Part shown: positions 46,663 through 58,034 of the stretch, one piece after another
Position numbering within the stretch: the stretch's first letter is position 1
How the letters are laid out: each line of letters begins with the position of its first letter
Assembly (NCBI RefSeq): GCF_030272615.1
Contig: NC_081415.1
Location: 625,579,740-625,643,739, forward strand
DNA from: Cryptomeria japonica
Taxonomy: Eukaryota; Streptophyta; Pinopsida; Cupressales; Cupressaceae
Reading direction: 5' to 3'
DNA length: 64,000 bases
The notes under the pieces: model-generated
What the model was told of the DNA's origin: nothing
Database searches by the model: none
The model's input: the letters and a program-made list of their open reading frames with translations, nothing else
Made by a program: the position numbers and the translations under genes

Positions 46663-47121
46663 GCACATCGGGGTTTAAAGTCCGATGTGTAATTTCTAGG
46701 GAATATGAACAACACATCGGGGTTTAAACTCTAATGTGCTAATTTGGAAAAACAACATGTACATTGGGGTTTAAACTTTGATGTGCATGTTCGAAAAAAA
46801 TCAAAGGCACATCAGAGTTAAACTCCGATGTGCTTTTAACTGGGAAGGACAACTGGGTGACATGTCAGGTTTTAAAACCTGACATGCCACCTTATACCTC
46901 TCCGCATATCAGATTTTAAAGTCTGATATGCAAAGGTTAAAAGGCCGCATATCGGACTTTAAAATCCGATATGCGGAGAAAGCAAATCTTCAGCTGCACA
47001 CTAGATTTTAAAGTTCGGTATGCAGCTTAAGATAGGGGGCTTTGGAGGACAATTGGGTTTTGAAGTTTGATTGTTCTCCAAAACAAAGGAGGCAATCGGA
47101 CTTCAAAATCCGATTGACCTC
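46663..47121. repeat. Palindrome array 1 (ten units)
   Basis: Imperfect palindromes, centred about 43-53 bp apart, at 46663-46690, 46712-46739, 46755-46790, 46806-46834, 46861-46886, 46902-46931, 46945-46976, 46992-47027, 47044-47079 and 47088-47121. Most are centred on TTTAAA; 46806-46834 is centred on GTTAAAC and the last two on TTTGAA or TTCAAA. Best cases: 46861-46886 is a perfect 26-bp palindrome (CATGTCAGGTTTT half), and 46945-46976 has 12-bp arms CCGCATATCGGA/TCCGATATGCGG. Arms differ between units but stay complementary. A more decayed unit may lie at 46624-46642. Confidence 0.9.
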
Positions 47122-47431
47122 CGAAGGGGAAAACTGAAAACAAACAAGAAAAACAAACAAAAAAGAAAAAAGAAAGCAAAAACACGCAAACAATAAAAAC
47201 TCGAAAACAAGAATCCTACCTCTTCCGCTGTGGTGCTTGCAAAATCTGGATATCGAGCGATTCGATCGAGCAACGAAGAATAAAAGATGAATCATGATGG
47301 GAGAAAATGGAAGAGGGAGCGCACGAAGAGGAAAATGAAACACAAAGAAAAATAAAGCACGAAAAATTAACTTTAAAAGGCAATTAACTAACCCTAAAAA
47401 TAATTAATGCACCATTAATTACAACCCACAG
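47122..47431. other. Spacer between palindrome arrays
   Basis: A-rich, then a mixed segment with ATCGAGCGATTCGATCGAG near 47251-47269. A 111-codon minus-strand frame overlaps it and array 1; it is low-complexity hydrophobic and not supported. Confidence 0.5.
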
Positions 47432-47782
47432 TTGCATGTCAGGTTTTAAAGTCTGATATGCAAGCCAAGGTCACTTGCACATCGGACTTTAAAGTCTGAC
47501 ATGCAACTGAGAACAAACTACATGCATTTCAGACTTTAAAGTCCAAACTGTATACAAAGACAACCTGTAGTTCGGGTTTTAAAACCCGATCTGCAGTCCA
47601 AAACAAAATGCATCTCAGGTTTTAAAACCTGAACTGCAGTTAAAACCCACATGCAGTTCGGATTTTAAAGTCTGAACTATAGATAACAACAAAACACAAA
47701 TACACTTCAGACTTTAAAGTCCGCAGTGTGCTTATTAACAAAGAACCCTGCAGTTCAGACTTTAAAGTCCGAACTACAAGGT
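47432..47782. repeat. Palindrome array 2 (eight units)
   Basis: Units at 47432-47463, 47475-47506, 47521-47550, 47565-47596, 47609-47640, 47651-47682, 47701-47730 and 47748-47782, with centre spacing about 42-49 bp. All have TTTAAA at the centre; the commonest core is GACTTTAAAGTC, with TTTTAAAA cores in 47565 and 47609. Outer arms differ from array 1 (GCAGTTC/GAACTGC types). Confidence 0.9.
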
Positions 47783-47897
47783 AAACTGCAATCCTGAAAA
47801 AATAAGGAAAACAATAAAAATGAAAGACAAAAAGCGAAATGAACTAACCGGCTGAGTCGATTAAGCTCTCCTGGAGACCATAAGGTATGAAACGGAC
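47783..47897 (-). other. Orphan-1 5' terminal region, inner piece
   Basis: Non-coding. It continues at 54292-54344 after Copia-C is removed, giving about 168 bp between array 2 and the element end. No LTR-like motifs recognised. Confidence 0.5.
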
Positions 47898-48558
47898 TGT
47901 TAGTGTAGGTTTTTTTATTTTCCTTATGTTAGGGGGTATTTATTTTTCCTACACATATATTATTAAGCTTGCTTAGGTTATTAGGTGTGGTTAATATGAG
48001 GACACGTGGTGGAATACATTAGCTACATGTGTAACTCTCCACCTCACATGGGTAGTTGAGTTACACACCCTCTTTTGGCTTGTTGTGCCACCTCTCATAA
48101 CCACTATTTTGTCATTTCCTAAGTGGGTTATGGGGTAGTTGGGTTTCTCACCCTCTTTTGGCCTTATGTGCCACCTCTTATAACTCCTTTTTTGTTTTCA
48201 TGTAAGGAGGTTATGCCACATGTTTTGGCATTTACCAAGTAGGTAAAAACCTCCCACCTTTTATGGGGTAGTAGGTAAAACCTCCCACTTTTTATGGAGG
48301 TGGGAGTTAATGCACCTCTTGGTTGTATATGCTATTATTTTTCTATACAATAAGCAATATACTCTCACCTTCACAAGTGAAGTGATAGCTCGGTGAGAGT
48401 CTTCTCTAAATTCTCTTCTTTATCTCTATTTTTCTCTCATATCAGATTTATCTTCATTCAGCTATTTTGATCTTCGATCATCCGTTGCTTGGAGTTGCAT
48501 GTGATCTATGACCGACATCAGATCTTGGCTCAATTCTTGCTTCTCACAGAATTTAACA
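47898..48558 (+). repeat. Copia-C 5' LTR
   Basis: TGTTAGTGTAGG...AATTTAACA, 661 bp. Contains repeated GGGTAGTTGAG/CACCTC blocks. A weak TATA-like segment lies near 48327-48360. Confidence 0.97.
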
Positions 48559-48570
48559 TGGTATCAGAGC
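48559..48570 (+). other. Copia-C primer-binding site
   Basis: TGGTATCAGAGC directly after the 5' LTR; exact initiator-Met tRNA complement. Confidence 0.93.
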
Positions 48571-49339
48571 TGTGTTGTCTGGTATAGCTCATTGCTTTTC
48601 TGATTTATTTGAGAGATTTGAGATTGTTAGATAGCTAATATTTTTCTTAAAAACCAAGTATGCTCTTCTCCTGCATTTTCGTGTGATCTGGAGAATCAGA
48701 ACAGTTTAAAGGAAAATAAGCTTCTAGTTAAATCTGGTTTTATATATGTGTTCTTTGAGATCTGGGTGATTGCAGCATTTTTGGTAATATTGGAGGCTTC
48801 TTTAGAATTTCCAGAGTGTCTAGAAGGCTTGTGAAAATCATAAGTGACTTTTATTTCACCAAATTCAGAGTTTGGAGAACACAGTAAAAAAAATCAGAGT
48901 ACTTGACGGAAAGCTGGAAATGAGCACTCTTCATAATTGCAGGTCTTATTGAAATATTCTACCCTTCTTTGTTAGATATTGCAGGTTGAATCAGCTGCAT
49001 GTTTTTTTTTTTTCCTTCTATAGATCATATCTTTCTTCTCACAACTCTATTTTACAAAAACGAATAGTTGTTGGAAAGGTATTAAGATACATTGAGCAGC
49101 TATAAGGCTAATTTTTTCAGATTTTGTGTTAAATTTATTTAAACTTTCTATTTTGGCCATTAAAGCCTTAGAAAGCATTGTAATCTGATAAAAGCCTTGT
49201 AAATGCACTAATTATGAAGTGCCAACCTTGTAATATTTGGGGGGGGGGTGATTTCAAGGACTAGTGAAAAGGGGGGGTGTCTCTTGTGTCTTCTTTCTTG
49301 CACTCTTCTTGACTCTTTGCAATCTTCTTTTCTGCTATC
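48571..49339 (+). other. Copia-C leader
   Basis: 769 bp of non-coding leader between primer-binding site and gag, T-rich, with G-runs near 49240 and 49270. No gene seen. Confidence 0.7.
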
Positions 49340-51172
49340 ATGGATGCATCTACAGTTCCACTTTTAACACCATATAATTACTTTGAATGGAAATCTAAGA
49401 TGATAATATATCTGAAAAGACATGGATATCATTGTGTTACTATGGGACTTGAAACTGAACCTCAAGATGCTGCAGAAAAGATTAAATGGTTTAATAAATG
49501 TGATGAAGCTTTTGGTACATTGTGCATGTCAGTCTCTCCTGACCTTCTTTTTCACATTGAATCTGCTACTACACCAAATGCAGTATGGACTACTTTGGGA
49601 AACCTCTTTGGTAAGCAGGATGAACTAAGAGGTCATCAATTGGAGAATGAACTCATAGGGTTGAATCCAGCCAATTTTGATACTATACAAGACTTCTTCA
49701 CTAAACTTAAGTCTATAAGATTGCAGTTGGAACAGTGTGGAACTAAGAAAGATGATAAGCAACTGATCTTGAGTATTCTTTCTAATCTTGGTCCTAACTA
49801 TTCAGTGTTTGTTTCTATATTCTATGCTACCAAATGTGCCCTAGGTACCACATTCAAAATGCCTTCTTTAGATGATTTTGCTGCAGAACTCACTAGGGAG
49901 CAGGACAAATTGGTTCAAATGGGTACAATAAAGCCCTCTAAGTCACATGCCTTAGTTGTAAATCAAGGCACAAAAGAACAGAAAGGGTCTAGTAAGCAAG
50001 ATAAGAAACAAAAGAACCAAGGAGAGAAGAAGAAAGATCAGAAATCTGCTACTTCAAAAGCAGACAATGAGACCTCTTCATCAAAAGGTGAACAACCTAA
50101 GAAGGAGAAGGTCAAGTGTTCTTATTGTAAGAGGCCTGGTCATGATGAACATAAGTGTTTAAAGAAACAAATTGATCACCTTTCAAATCTTCTTGAAAAG
50201 AATAATATCAAGGTTCCTGATTCAGTCAAACAGAGTTCATCAGAAGGATCTTCTAAGGACATAGATAAGAGTAAGGGGAAAGGAAAGGGTAAGGCCCTAG
50301 TTGCTATTGCTTCACAACCAAATTCTTGGATAATTGACTCAGGTGCTTCACACCACATGGCTTCTTCAGAAGATGATTTCACATCTTTAGAGCCATGTTC
50401 TATGCCTTCCATCCTAATGGGTGATGACACTCCCGTTGAAGTGCATGGGAGAGGGTCTGTTGATGTGGGTGAAGGAACATTTCAAGATGTCCTTTGTGTT
50501 CCATCTTTATCAACTAATCTCCTATCTGTTTATCAGATCACTCACACTAGTTCTGGCAAGCGAGTTGAGTTCACACCAGATGCAGTGGTAATCAGTGAAA
50601 TGCATAATGGGTCTACTGTTACTGTGGGAAAAGAAGATCATCATTCTAGATTATATCAGTTTTCTCACTTTGTTCCTGATTCTCCTTCGACAGTTTTACT
50701 CACTCATGCAGATGAGGTGAGTTGTTTGTGGCATCAACGGTTTGGCCACTTGAACTACCGACAACTCAGTCAACAAGAAATGGTTTCAGGGTTGCCTTCT
50801 ATTCGATTTTCTGATGGAGTTTGCCAGGGGTGCATTCTTGGTAAGCATCCAGAGGAGAAGTATGGTAAAGGTAAAGCTTGGAGAGCTACACAACTATTGG
50901 AGTTGGTACATAGTGACTTGGCAGGACCATTTCCACAACCATCTTTTAGCAAGGCTAGATATGTCTTGACATTTATTGATGACTTTTCCAGATATACATG
51001 GGTTTACTTTCTCAAACAAAAGTCTGAAGTCTTTGAAAATTTTCTAGATTTCAAAGCTTTTGCAGAGAAACAATCTGGGAAGTTCATCAAGATTCTGCGT
51101 ACAGATAATGGGGGTGAATATGTTAATAATCAGTTTGAACAGTTTTGTGCTTCAGAAGGTATCAACATGTAG
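49340..51172 (+). pseudogene. Copia-C gag, protease and integrase N-terminal part
   Basis: 610 codons from ATG 49340 to TAG 51170-51172. Gag of the UBN2 type occupies residues ~1-215, followed by a Lys/Gln-rich linker and a CCHC zinc knuckle CSYCKRPGHDEHKC (260-273). The protease active site is WIIDSGASHH (Asp333). GAG-pre-integrase LWHQRFGHLNYRQL starts near residue 464 with the CQGC zinc ligands. The integrase core has its first Asp in HSDLAGPF (~525) and second Asp in TDNGGEY (~589). The stop replaces a Gln codon common at this site (CAG to TAG). The frame continues unchanged after it. Confidence 0.93.
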
Positions 51173-53455
51173 CACACAGTTCCATACACTCCTCAACAAA
51201 ATGGTGTAGCAGAATGAAAGAATAGGTCCTTGAAGGAGATGGCTAATTGTATGATTCACTCCAAGTCTTTGGCACCTCAGTATTGGGCAGAGGCCATCAA
51301 CTGTGCGTGTTACATCCAGAATCAAGTTCCTCATAAAACTGTGAAGGGGGTAACTCCCTTTCAAGCTTGGACTGGTCGAAAACCCACAGTTAAACACTTT
51401 AGAGTGTTTGGTTCTCTTGCATGGGCCCACATTCCAGCTGAAAAACGCAAGGCTATGGATCCGCAGAGTAAGCCTTGCATATTTGTTGGATATCCAGATG
51501 ATGTCAAAGGGTATAGGCTTCTCCATCCCACTACTCATGAGTTGTTCATTGAGAGGAGTGTTTGTTTTGAGGAGAGTTCTTCTAGTTCTTCTCATACCAC
51601 TTCTCCATCCACTATCACATTGGAGAAATTGCATTATGATGACAGTTCTTCAGAGGATCTTAATCCTCCTAATCTTGATGAGGAGTCTTCTTCCTCTACT
51701 TCAGATGGTGACAGTGATGATGAGGATTCACATTCCTCTCATAGTCATCATTCAGAGGTTGATGATTCTCCCCCAGACTCTCTAGCCTCAGTGCCTCTTT
51801 GGGCTCGACAAACATTTGAGTCAGCAGGAGATTGGCTTGGTGATCCATTAGATACTAGAAGAACAAGGTCACAATTTCAGCAAGCTCCACATCTCTTCAT
51901 TGCTTCAGCTTCTGATCCACAGTCCTTTCGAGAAGCTTCAGGTGTTCCTGAGTGGGATGCTGCAATGCAAGAAGAGTTCAATTCCTTGGAAAGGAATCAC
52001 ACATGGGATTTAGTTCCTCTTCCTAAGGGAAGGAAACTTGTTCGATGCAAGTGGATCTATCGAACAAAATTTGCAGCGGATGGGTCGGTTGATAAGTATA
52101 AGGCTCGCTTGGTAGCAAAAGGTTTTTCCCAAGTTCCAGGGGTTGATTACTCTGAGACTTTTGCTCCAGTTGCTAAGATGAATTCCATCCAACTTGTTCT
52201 TGCTATAGCTGCAGCCCATCGTTGGGAAGTTCATCAGATGGATGTGAAGAGTGCATTTCTTCATGGTGACCTTCAGGAGGAAATCTACATGGAGCAACCA
52301 CAGGGGTTTGTTCAGGATCCTTCACTTGTGTGTCGACTTCGAAAGTCTCTCTATGGCCTCAAACAGGCTCCTCAAGCTTGGTATGCCAAGATGGACTCAT
52401 TTCTTCTGACAGTTGGTTTCACTCGGTGCCATTCTGATCCGAACGTATACATTCTGCAACAGGATGAAACTCTAACATTTTTGGTTCTCTATGTTGATGA
52501 CTTGTTACTCACAGGGAGTCACTCATCCACCATCAAAGCAGTGAAAATTGCTCTACATGATAGATTTTTGATGTCAGACTTGGGTCTTCTACATTACTTC
52601 TTGGGAATTGAGATCACTCAATCATCTTCAGGAATCTTCCTTGGACAACCCAAGTATGCACTTGATATGCTCTCCAGATTTCACATGGCTGATTGTAAGC
52701 CTGCACCTACTCCATTTTTGTCAGGGGTCAAACTTGAGGCTAAGTGCTCTTCACCCTTGGTTGATGGCACTTTATATCGACAGCTTGTTGGAAGCCTCAT
52801 TTATTTGACTCATACGAGACCCGACATTTCTTATGCTGTGGGCATGGTCTCTAGATTCATGCAGGAGCCACATGAGTTGCATTGGAAAGCAGCTAAGCGA
52901 ATCCCCCACTACATTCAAGGTACTCACAATTATGGAATTCAGTATGTAGCAGGTGTGGATATTGACTTGGTAGGATATACGGATTCAGATTGGGCAGGTG
53001 ATTCTCAGGATCGCAAGTCTACTTCTGGGTATTGCTTCTCACTTGGTTCTGGTCCAGTTTGTTGGTCGAGCAAGAAGCAGTCTGCAATTGCTCTTTCATC
53101 GACAGAGGCCGAGTATTGAGGGGCAGTCAATGCCACCACTGAGGCTATTTGGCTTCAAAATATTCTTACTGAGCTTGGTATTCCAGTCAGAAAGCCTACC
53201 ATCATCTTTTGTGATAATCAGAGTGCTATATAGATCTCAAAAAATCCAGTTCATCATCAGAGGATGAAACACATTGAGATACATATGCACTATATTCGGG
53301 AGCTCATTCAGGAAGGCATCATTGATCTTAAGTATTGTTCTACATCGGAGCAAATTGCGAACATCTTCACCAAACCTTTCACTGAAAGCAAGTTCCTTCA
53401 TTTGCGATCTTTGCTTGGGATGCAAAAGGTGTCTACTTCAGGAGGGGCTTCTTAG
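51173..53455 (+). pseudogene. Copia-C integrase C-terminus, reverse transcriptase and RNase H
   Basis: Same frame as the upstream gag part. A TGA at 51215-51217 falls just after the catalytic Glu of PQQNGVAE, where Arg (CGA) is usual; the frame is then open to TGA 53117-53119. Reverse transcriptase starts at EWDAAMQEEFNSL (~51952). It has KYKARLVAKGFSQ, QMDVKSAFLHGDL and the active site YVDDLLL (52490-52510). RNase H follows with YTDSDWAGD, DRKSTSGY and SSTEAEY (52977-53116). After the stop comes the tail CDNQSAI, a TAG at 53231-53233, HIRELIQ-like MHYIRELIQEG, and ANIFTKPF, with the natural stop at 53453-53455. The four premature stops of the whole gag-pol are the only obvious defects. Confidence 0.94.
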
Positions 53456-53625
53456 TCCTTCATTCTTTCTCCTTCATTCTTTCTCTCTCTATTTAGGGGG
53501 GTCTATTCCTCTTATGGGGGGTCTTCTTCTTTTGGGGGGGGGATATTTATGTACATGGGTACCTAACATGGCCTCATTTGTTGGGACCCATCTTTTCACC
53601 CACCTAAGCTATGCTTAAGGGGGGG
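53456..53625 (+). other. Copia-C 3' leader and polypurine tract
   Basis: Non-coding segment with several G-runs; the tract GCTTAAGGGGGGG abuts the 3' LTR at 53626. Confidence 0.75.
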
Positions 53626-54286
53626 TGTTAGTGTAGGTTTTTTTATTTTCCTTATGTTAGGGGGTATTTATTTTTCCTACACATATATTATTAAGCTTGC
53701 TTAGGTTATTAGGTGTGGTTAATATGAGGACACGTGGCGGAATACATTAGCTACATGTGTAACTCTCCACCTCACATGGGTAGTTGAGTTACACACCCTC
53801 TTTTGGCTTGTTGTGCCACCTCTCATAACCACTATTTTGTCATTTCCTAAGTGGGTTATGGGGTAGTTGGGTTTCTCACCCTCTTTTGGCCTTATGTGCC
53901 ACCTCTTATAACTCCTTTTTTGTTTTCATGTAAGGAGGTTATGCCACATGTTTTGGCATTTACCAAGTAGGTAAAAACCTCCCACCTTTTATGGGGTAGT
54001 AGGTAAAACCTCCCACTTTTTATGGAGGTGGGAGTTAATGCACCTCTTGGTTGTATATGCTATTATTTTTCTATATAATAAGCAATATACTCTCACCTTC
54101 ACAAGTGAAGTGATAGCTCGGTGAGAGTCTTCTCTAAATTCTCTTCTTTATCTCTATTTTTCTCTCATATCAGATTTATCTTCATTCAGCTATTTTGATC
54201 TTCGATCATCCGTTGCTTGGAGTTGCATGTGATCTATGACTAACATCAGATCCTGGCTCAATTCTTGCTTCTCACAGAATTTAACA
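53626..54286 (+). repeat. Copia-C 3' LTR
   Basis: 661 bp. Differs from the 5' LTR at GGTGG/GGCGG, ATACAA/ATATAA, two sites in GACCGACA/GACTAACA and ATCTTGG/ATCCTGG. Confidence 0.97.
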
Positions 54287-54291
54287 CAGAC

Positions 54292-54344
54292 CAGTTTCGT
54301 AGGGTTGCCTCATGATTTTGGCCATACTGAAATCAAGGACAACA
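54292..54344 (-). other. Orphan-1 5' terminal region, outer piece
   Basis: 53 bp ending CAAGGACAACA at the CAACC duplication. On the minus strand it starts TGTTGTCCTTG. Confidence 0.7.
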
Positions 54345-54876
54345 CAACCTTCAGATAATTTCTGCGTGATTCACACAAGGATCTGCTTATTTTCGCTCTA
54401 CAATGATCTTCAATATTCACACACACTCATCATATCCGATCTTCAATATATTGGCTCATTACAATATCTAATCAATAAACCATTTCCAAGACATGTCGTG
54501 CTGATCTAGGATAGATATCATGTACCGGTCCATAACCTAGACCTATCTGCCAGTAAAGGCAAATATGTGAACTCGATTAGTCTAATAAGAAAAACACCAA
54601 ATCCAAACATCCAATCCATGTCTTCGACATAACCAAATGATCTCCAGATAATAGCAAGTCATCATCACTGCCGATGAACCATATAACTTGTCAATGAAGC
54701 ATATACCAGTGACTATGCATAAGCCAATATCCATTTCGGGACCACACTGTGCCAGTTCAACAATAAACCAATATAACCATAGTGCCACATCAACAATGTA
54801 GACTTCCAAGAAGATAAGTGTTGACATCAATGACAAAACAATGCAACACATGACAAAGTCATCCATAATACCAACA
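54345..54876 (-). repeat. Copia-B 3' LTR, right piece
   Basis: Matches 59888-60502, but lacks about 90 bp near 54447 that the right LTR has. The edge TGTTGGTATTATGG (minus strand) abuts the polypurine tract CCAAAGTGGGAGAT at 54877-54890. Confidence 0.92.
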
Positions 54877-55208
54877 ATCTCCCACTTTGGCATTGATGGC
54901 AACACTAGATGGAAAAACATCTAAGTGCCAAAAACAGAATGCCAGAAACCAACAATCTCCCAAAATAGATCAATACAAAGTTCTGTGCCAAAACAGAAAC
55001 CAAAACCAAAAATACATCTCTCCCAAAGTACAATGTTTTTCCATAGATATCTCTCCCCCTTTGACATCAAATGCCAAAGCAGTTAAGAATAAAAAATCAG
55101 AGCATAACATATAGCTGACTACTCCCCCTAAGAAACAACTCTCCTTCATCAAGACTAAAAAAATATTTTTCAGTTAGTTCCTATCGGTTTGATGCCAAAC
55201 TTCATCAT

Positions 55209-57068
55209 TTAAGTCTCTGCCAATGGGGAAATTACTCCAAGTTGCTCTATGAGATATTCAAATGTTTCCTTAGGCAAAGACTTTGTAAAAATATCTGCAA
55301 TTTTCTCTTTAGTATTCACATAAATCAATCTCAGTTCATTTGCTTCAACATTCTCTTTCAGAAAATCATACTTAATAGAAACATGCTTTGTCTTATAGTG
55401 AAATCCTGGATTCTTTGATATATCAATTGCAGTTGAATTATCACAATGAATAATTATCGGTTATTTTCATTTTACCTTTATATCCTTCAACATTTTCTTG
55501 ATCCATAATACCTGAGTGCAATTAGTTGCTGCTGGAACATATTCTGCTTCTGCTGTAGATAATGATGTACAAGTCTGTTTCTTGCTTATCCATGAAATTA
55601 ACCTTCTACCAAGAAAGAATGCACTGCTAGTGGTACTCTTTCTGTCATATACATCTCCTACCCAATTAGCATTTGTATATACACATAACTCAAAATTTTC
55701 ATCCTTAGGATACCATAAACCAAGATTTGTTGTGCCTTGTAGGTACCAGAAAATCCTTTTTACTACCGATTCATGATTTTCTTTAGGATTGATTTGAAAT
55801 CTAGAAACAATACACACTGCATTCATTATATCAGTTTTGGTTTGTGTTAAATACAGTAATCCTGCAATCAAATATTTGTACCTTGTTGGATTAATAGGAG
55901 CTGAATTATTTTTCAATGTCAATTTATCAGTTGTAGTCATAGGAGTACTTACTGGTTTGGAGTTTTCCATACCAAATTTCTTCAAAAGTTCCTTCAAGTA
56001 TTTTGTTTGACATGTGAATATACCTTTATCTGTTTGTGAAATCTGCAAACCTAGAAATTTTTTTATCTCTCCAATCATAGACATTTCAAATTCTTTTTGC
56101 ATCTTGTTAGCAAAGTCTTTACATAACTCTTCTTCACCTCCAAAAATGATATCATCCACAAATACTTCAATAACCAAAATATCATCATTGGTTATTTTGT
56201 AATACAAATTACTGTCAACATTACATTTTGTGTATCCAAGCTTTAAAAGATATTTATCCAGTCTAGCATACCAAGCTCTGGGAGCTTGCTTCAATCCATA
56301 TAAAGCTTTCCTTAACCTGCAAACCATATCCTTATCATATGTCTATGAAAATCCATCAGGCAGTTCAATGTAAACTTCCTCTTCAATATCACCATTAAAA
56401 AATGAACATTTTACATCCATATGATAAAATTTATAGTTCTTGTGAGCTGCAAATGCAAGAAATAGTCTAACTACTTCAATTTTGGCTACCAGTTCAAAGG
56501 TTTCATTATAATCAATTATTTCTTTCTGTGAATAACCTTTACAAACTAATCTTGCTTTGTTTCTGATTACTTCACCATCTTCATTAAGTTTATTTCTATA
56601 TACCCATTTAGCTCCATTTACATTTTTGTCTTTAGGTCGGGGAACTAATGTCCAAGTATTATTCTTTTCAATCTATTCTAATTCTTCTTTCATTTCTTTT
56701 ATCCAATGTTTATCTTGACATGCTTCAACAATTGATGCTGGTTCAACTTGAGAAATTAAACATACTTCTTCATTTGCCAATCTTCCTCTAGTCATAACAC
56801 CTTGATTTTTATTTCAAATTATCTAATTTTCTAAATGATTCAATCTTACATACCTGGGTTTATTCTGATTTCCACTTACAGACTGTTGTTCTTCACTCAC
56901 AATTGAGTTTTCTAATGATGTCGGTGTGACTGGTTCTTCATTCTATACCGGTGCAATCTGTGTTGGTTCATTTATAATTATTTTTACTGCCGGTTCTATA
57001 GATCTTGAATCTCCTCTAAAATGTTCGTCTATCTTCACATTAGTACTCTCAATGTTTTTCTGCAATCT
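55209..57068 (-). pseudogene. Copia-B reverse transcriptase and RNase H
   Basis: Minus strand. A hinge region (about 56800-57068) leads to reverse transcriptase with stop-broken KYKARLV-like text near 56560, MVCRLRKALYGLKQAPRAWYARLD (starts 56327), and the active site VFVDDIIFGG near 56150. The KYLKELLKKFGMENSKPVSTPM region and RNase H follow, where the usual YTD is YTN (YTNANWVGD), so a catalytic Asp is lost. Ends LPKETFEYLIEQLG and a stop at 55209-55211. The 286-codon block 55467-56327 is the longest open piece. Confidence 0.9.
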
Positions 57069-58034
57069 TTAATTATAACATCTATATGCCTTGCTTGTAG
57101 ATGAATAACCAAGAAATATTTCTTCATCACTTCTAGGATCAAATTTTCCAATATACTCATCTCTCATATTATAACATTTGCTTTCAAATATTCTGAAGTA
57201 TTTAAGAGGAGTATGACCAAACCATAGTTCATAAGGGGTCTTACCAGTTTCACTTTTGATGTGAACTTTGTTGAAAGTGTAGACCACAGTATTCACTGCT
57301 TCTCTCCAGTACACATGAGGTAGATTTTCTTCCATCATCATGGTTCTTGTTGCATCCAATATAGTTATGTTCTTCCTTTCCACAACTCCATTTTGCTGGG
57401 GTGTCTGGGGTGCTGATAGTTGTCTTTTGATTCCATTCTCCTCATAGAATGAATTGAATTCCCTAGATGTAAATTCTCCTCCTTGATCAGATCTCAAACA
57501 TTTTATTTTCTTGTTAGTTTCATTTTCTACCATTGCCTTGTGTATCTTGAATCTTCCAAAATCTTCTAATTTCTCCCTGAGAAAGGTAACCCAACACATT
57601 CTATATTAATCATCAATTAGTAGCATAAATTATCTATCTCCATGAAGACTTCTTGTTCTTGCTGGACCACATAAATCAGTATGAATTAAATCAAGAATAT
57701 TATTGGATTTCTCATAAATGCTCTTAAATGTTGTTCTAATTTGCTTTTCCTTTTGACATTCCTTACTTATCGGATTATGAGGTTTCACAATCTTAGGTAA
57801 ATCCCTTATTGCCTTAGTTGAGCTTATCTTTACAATGCAATCAAAATTCACATGACAAAGTCTTTTATGCCATAACCAACTTTCATCAATGTGTGCAATC
57901 AAACATATCTTATAGATGGTATTCAAGTGAAAGATATTACATTTAGTCTGATTACCGGTTGCAATCTCCAATCTAGTTCTATTTATGATTTTGCATTTTC
58001 CATTCTTGAATAGTAACTGAAATCCTTTTTCCAC
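57069..58034 (-). pseudogene. Copia-B integrase
   Basis: Minus strand. GAG-pre-integrase LWHKRLCHVNFDCIVKI (near 57870) contains the zinc-ligand histidines. The catalytic Asp lies in HTDLCGP (near 57680), the second Asp in RSDQGGEF (near 57485) and the Glu in GVVERKN (near 57385); all three are kept. A stop near 57605 and a frameshift separate the two halves. Ends with the FDPRSDEEIFLGYSSTSKAYR motif, common at the integrase C-terminus. Confidence 0.9.

Larger units (their letters stand above)
47898..54286 (+). mobile_element. Copia-C: young Ty1/copia element
   Basis: 6389 bp, two 661-bp LTRs that differ at five positions, all transitions. Target duplication CGGAC (47893-47897) / CAGAC (54287-54291), with one change. 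Primer-binding site 48559-48570 and polypurine tract before 53626. One continuous gag-pol frame (49340-53455) interrupted by four stop codons only. It is the innermost and most recent insertion of the right-hand nest and is related to the older Copia-E. Confidence 0.97.
41977..54344 (-). mobile_element. Orphan-1: insertion with LTR-type ends but no visible LTR pair or pol
   Basis: Flanked by CAACC (41972-41976 and 54345-54349) in the Copia-B LTR, whose intact partner at 59409-60502 shows the empty site. Ends are TGTTGGGTG at the left and AGGACAACA at the right on the plus strand. After removal of Copia-C the element is about 5,970 bp. It holds a long decayed minus-strand frame (42894-46513), two arrays of palindromes upstream of it (46663-47782), and AT-rich flanks with a TATA box at 42727-42737. 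I could not find the left-end sequence repeated at the right end, so it is not a normal LTR element; retroviral integrase-type insertion is implied by the ends and the 5-bp duplication. Confidence 0.8.

Noticed and set aside
47008-47343. 111-codon minus-strand reading frame
   Set aside because: Overlaps palindrome array 1 and an A-rich spacer; low-complexity Phe/Leu composition typical of chance translation.
46663-47782. Palindrome arrays as a CRISPR-like array
   Set aside because: The units are not identical repeats, the spacers are as short as about 10-20 bp, no cas genes exist, and the context is plant nuclear DNA.
54582-54920. 112-codon minus-strand frame, repeated at 60222-60515
   Set aside because: Lies in Copia-B LTRs; repeated because LTRs are duplicated.
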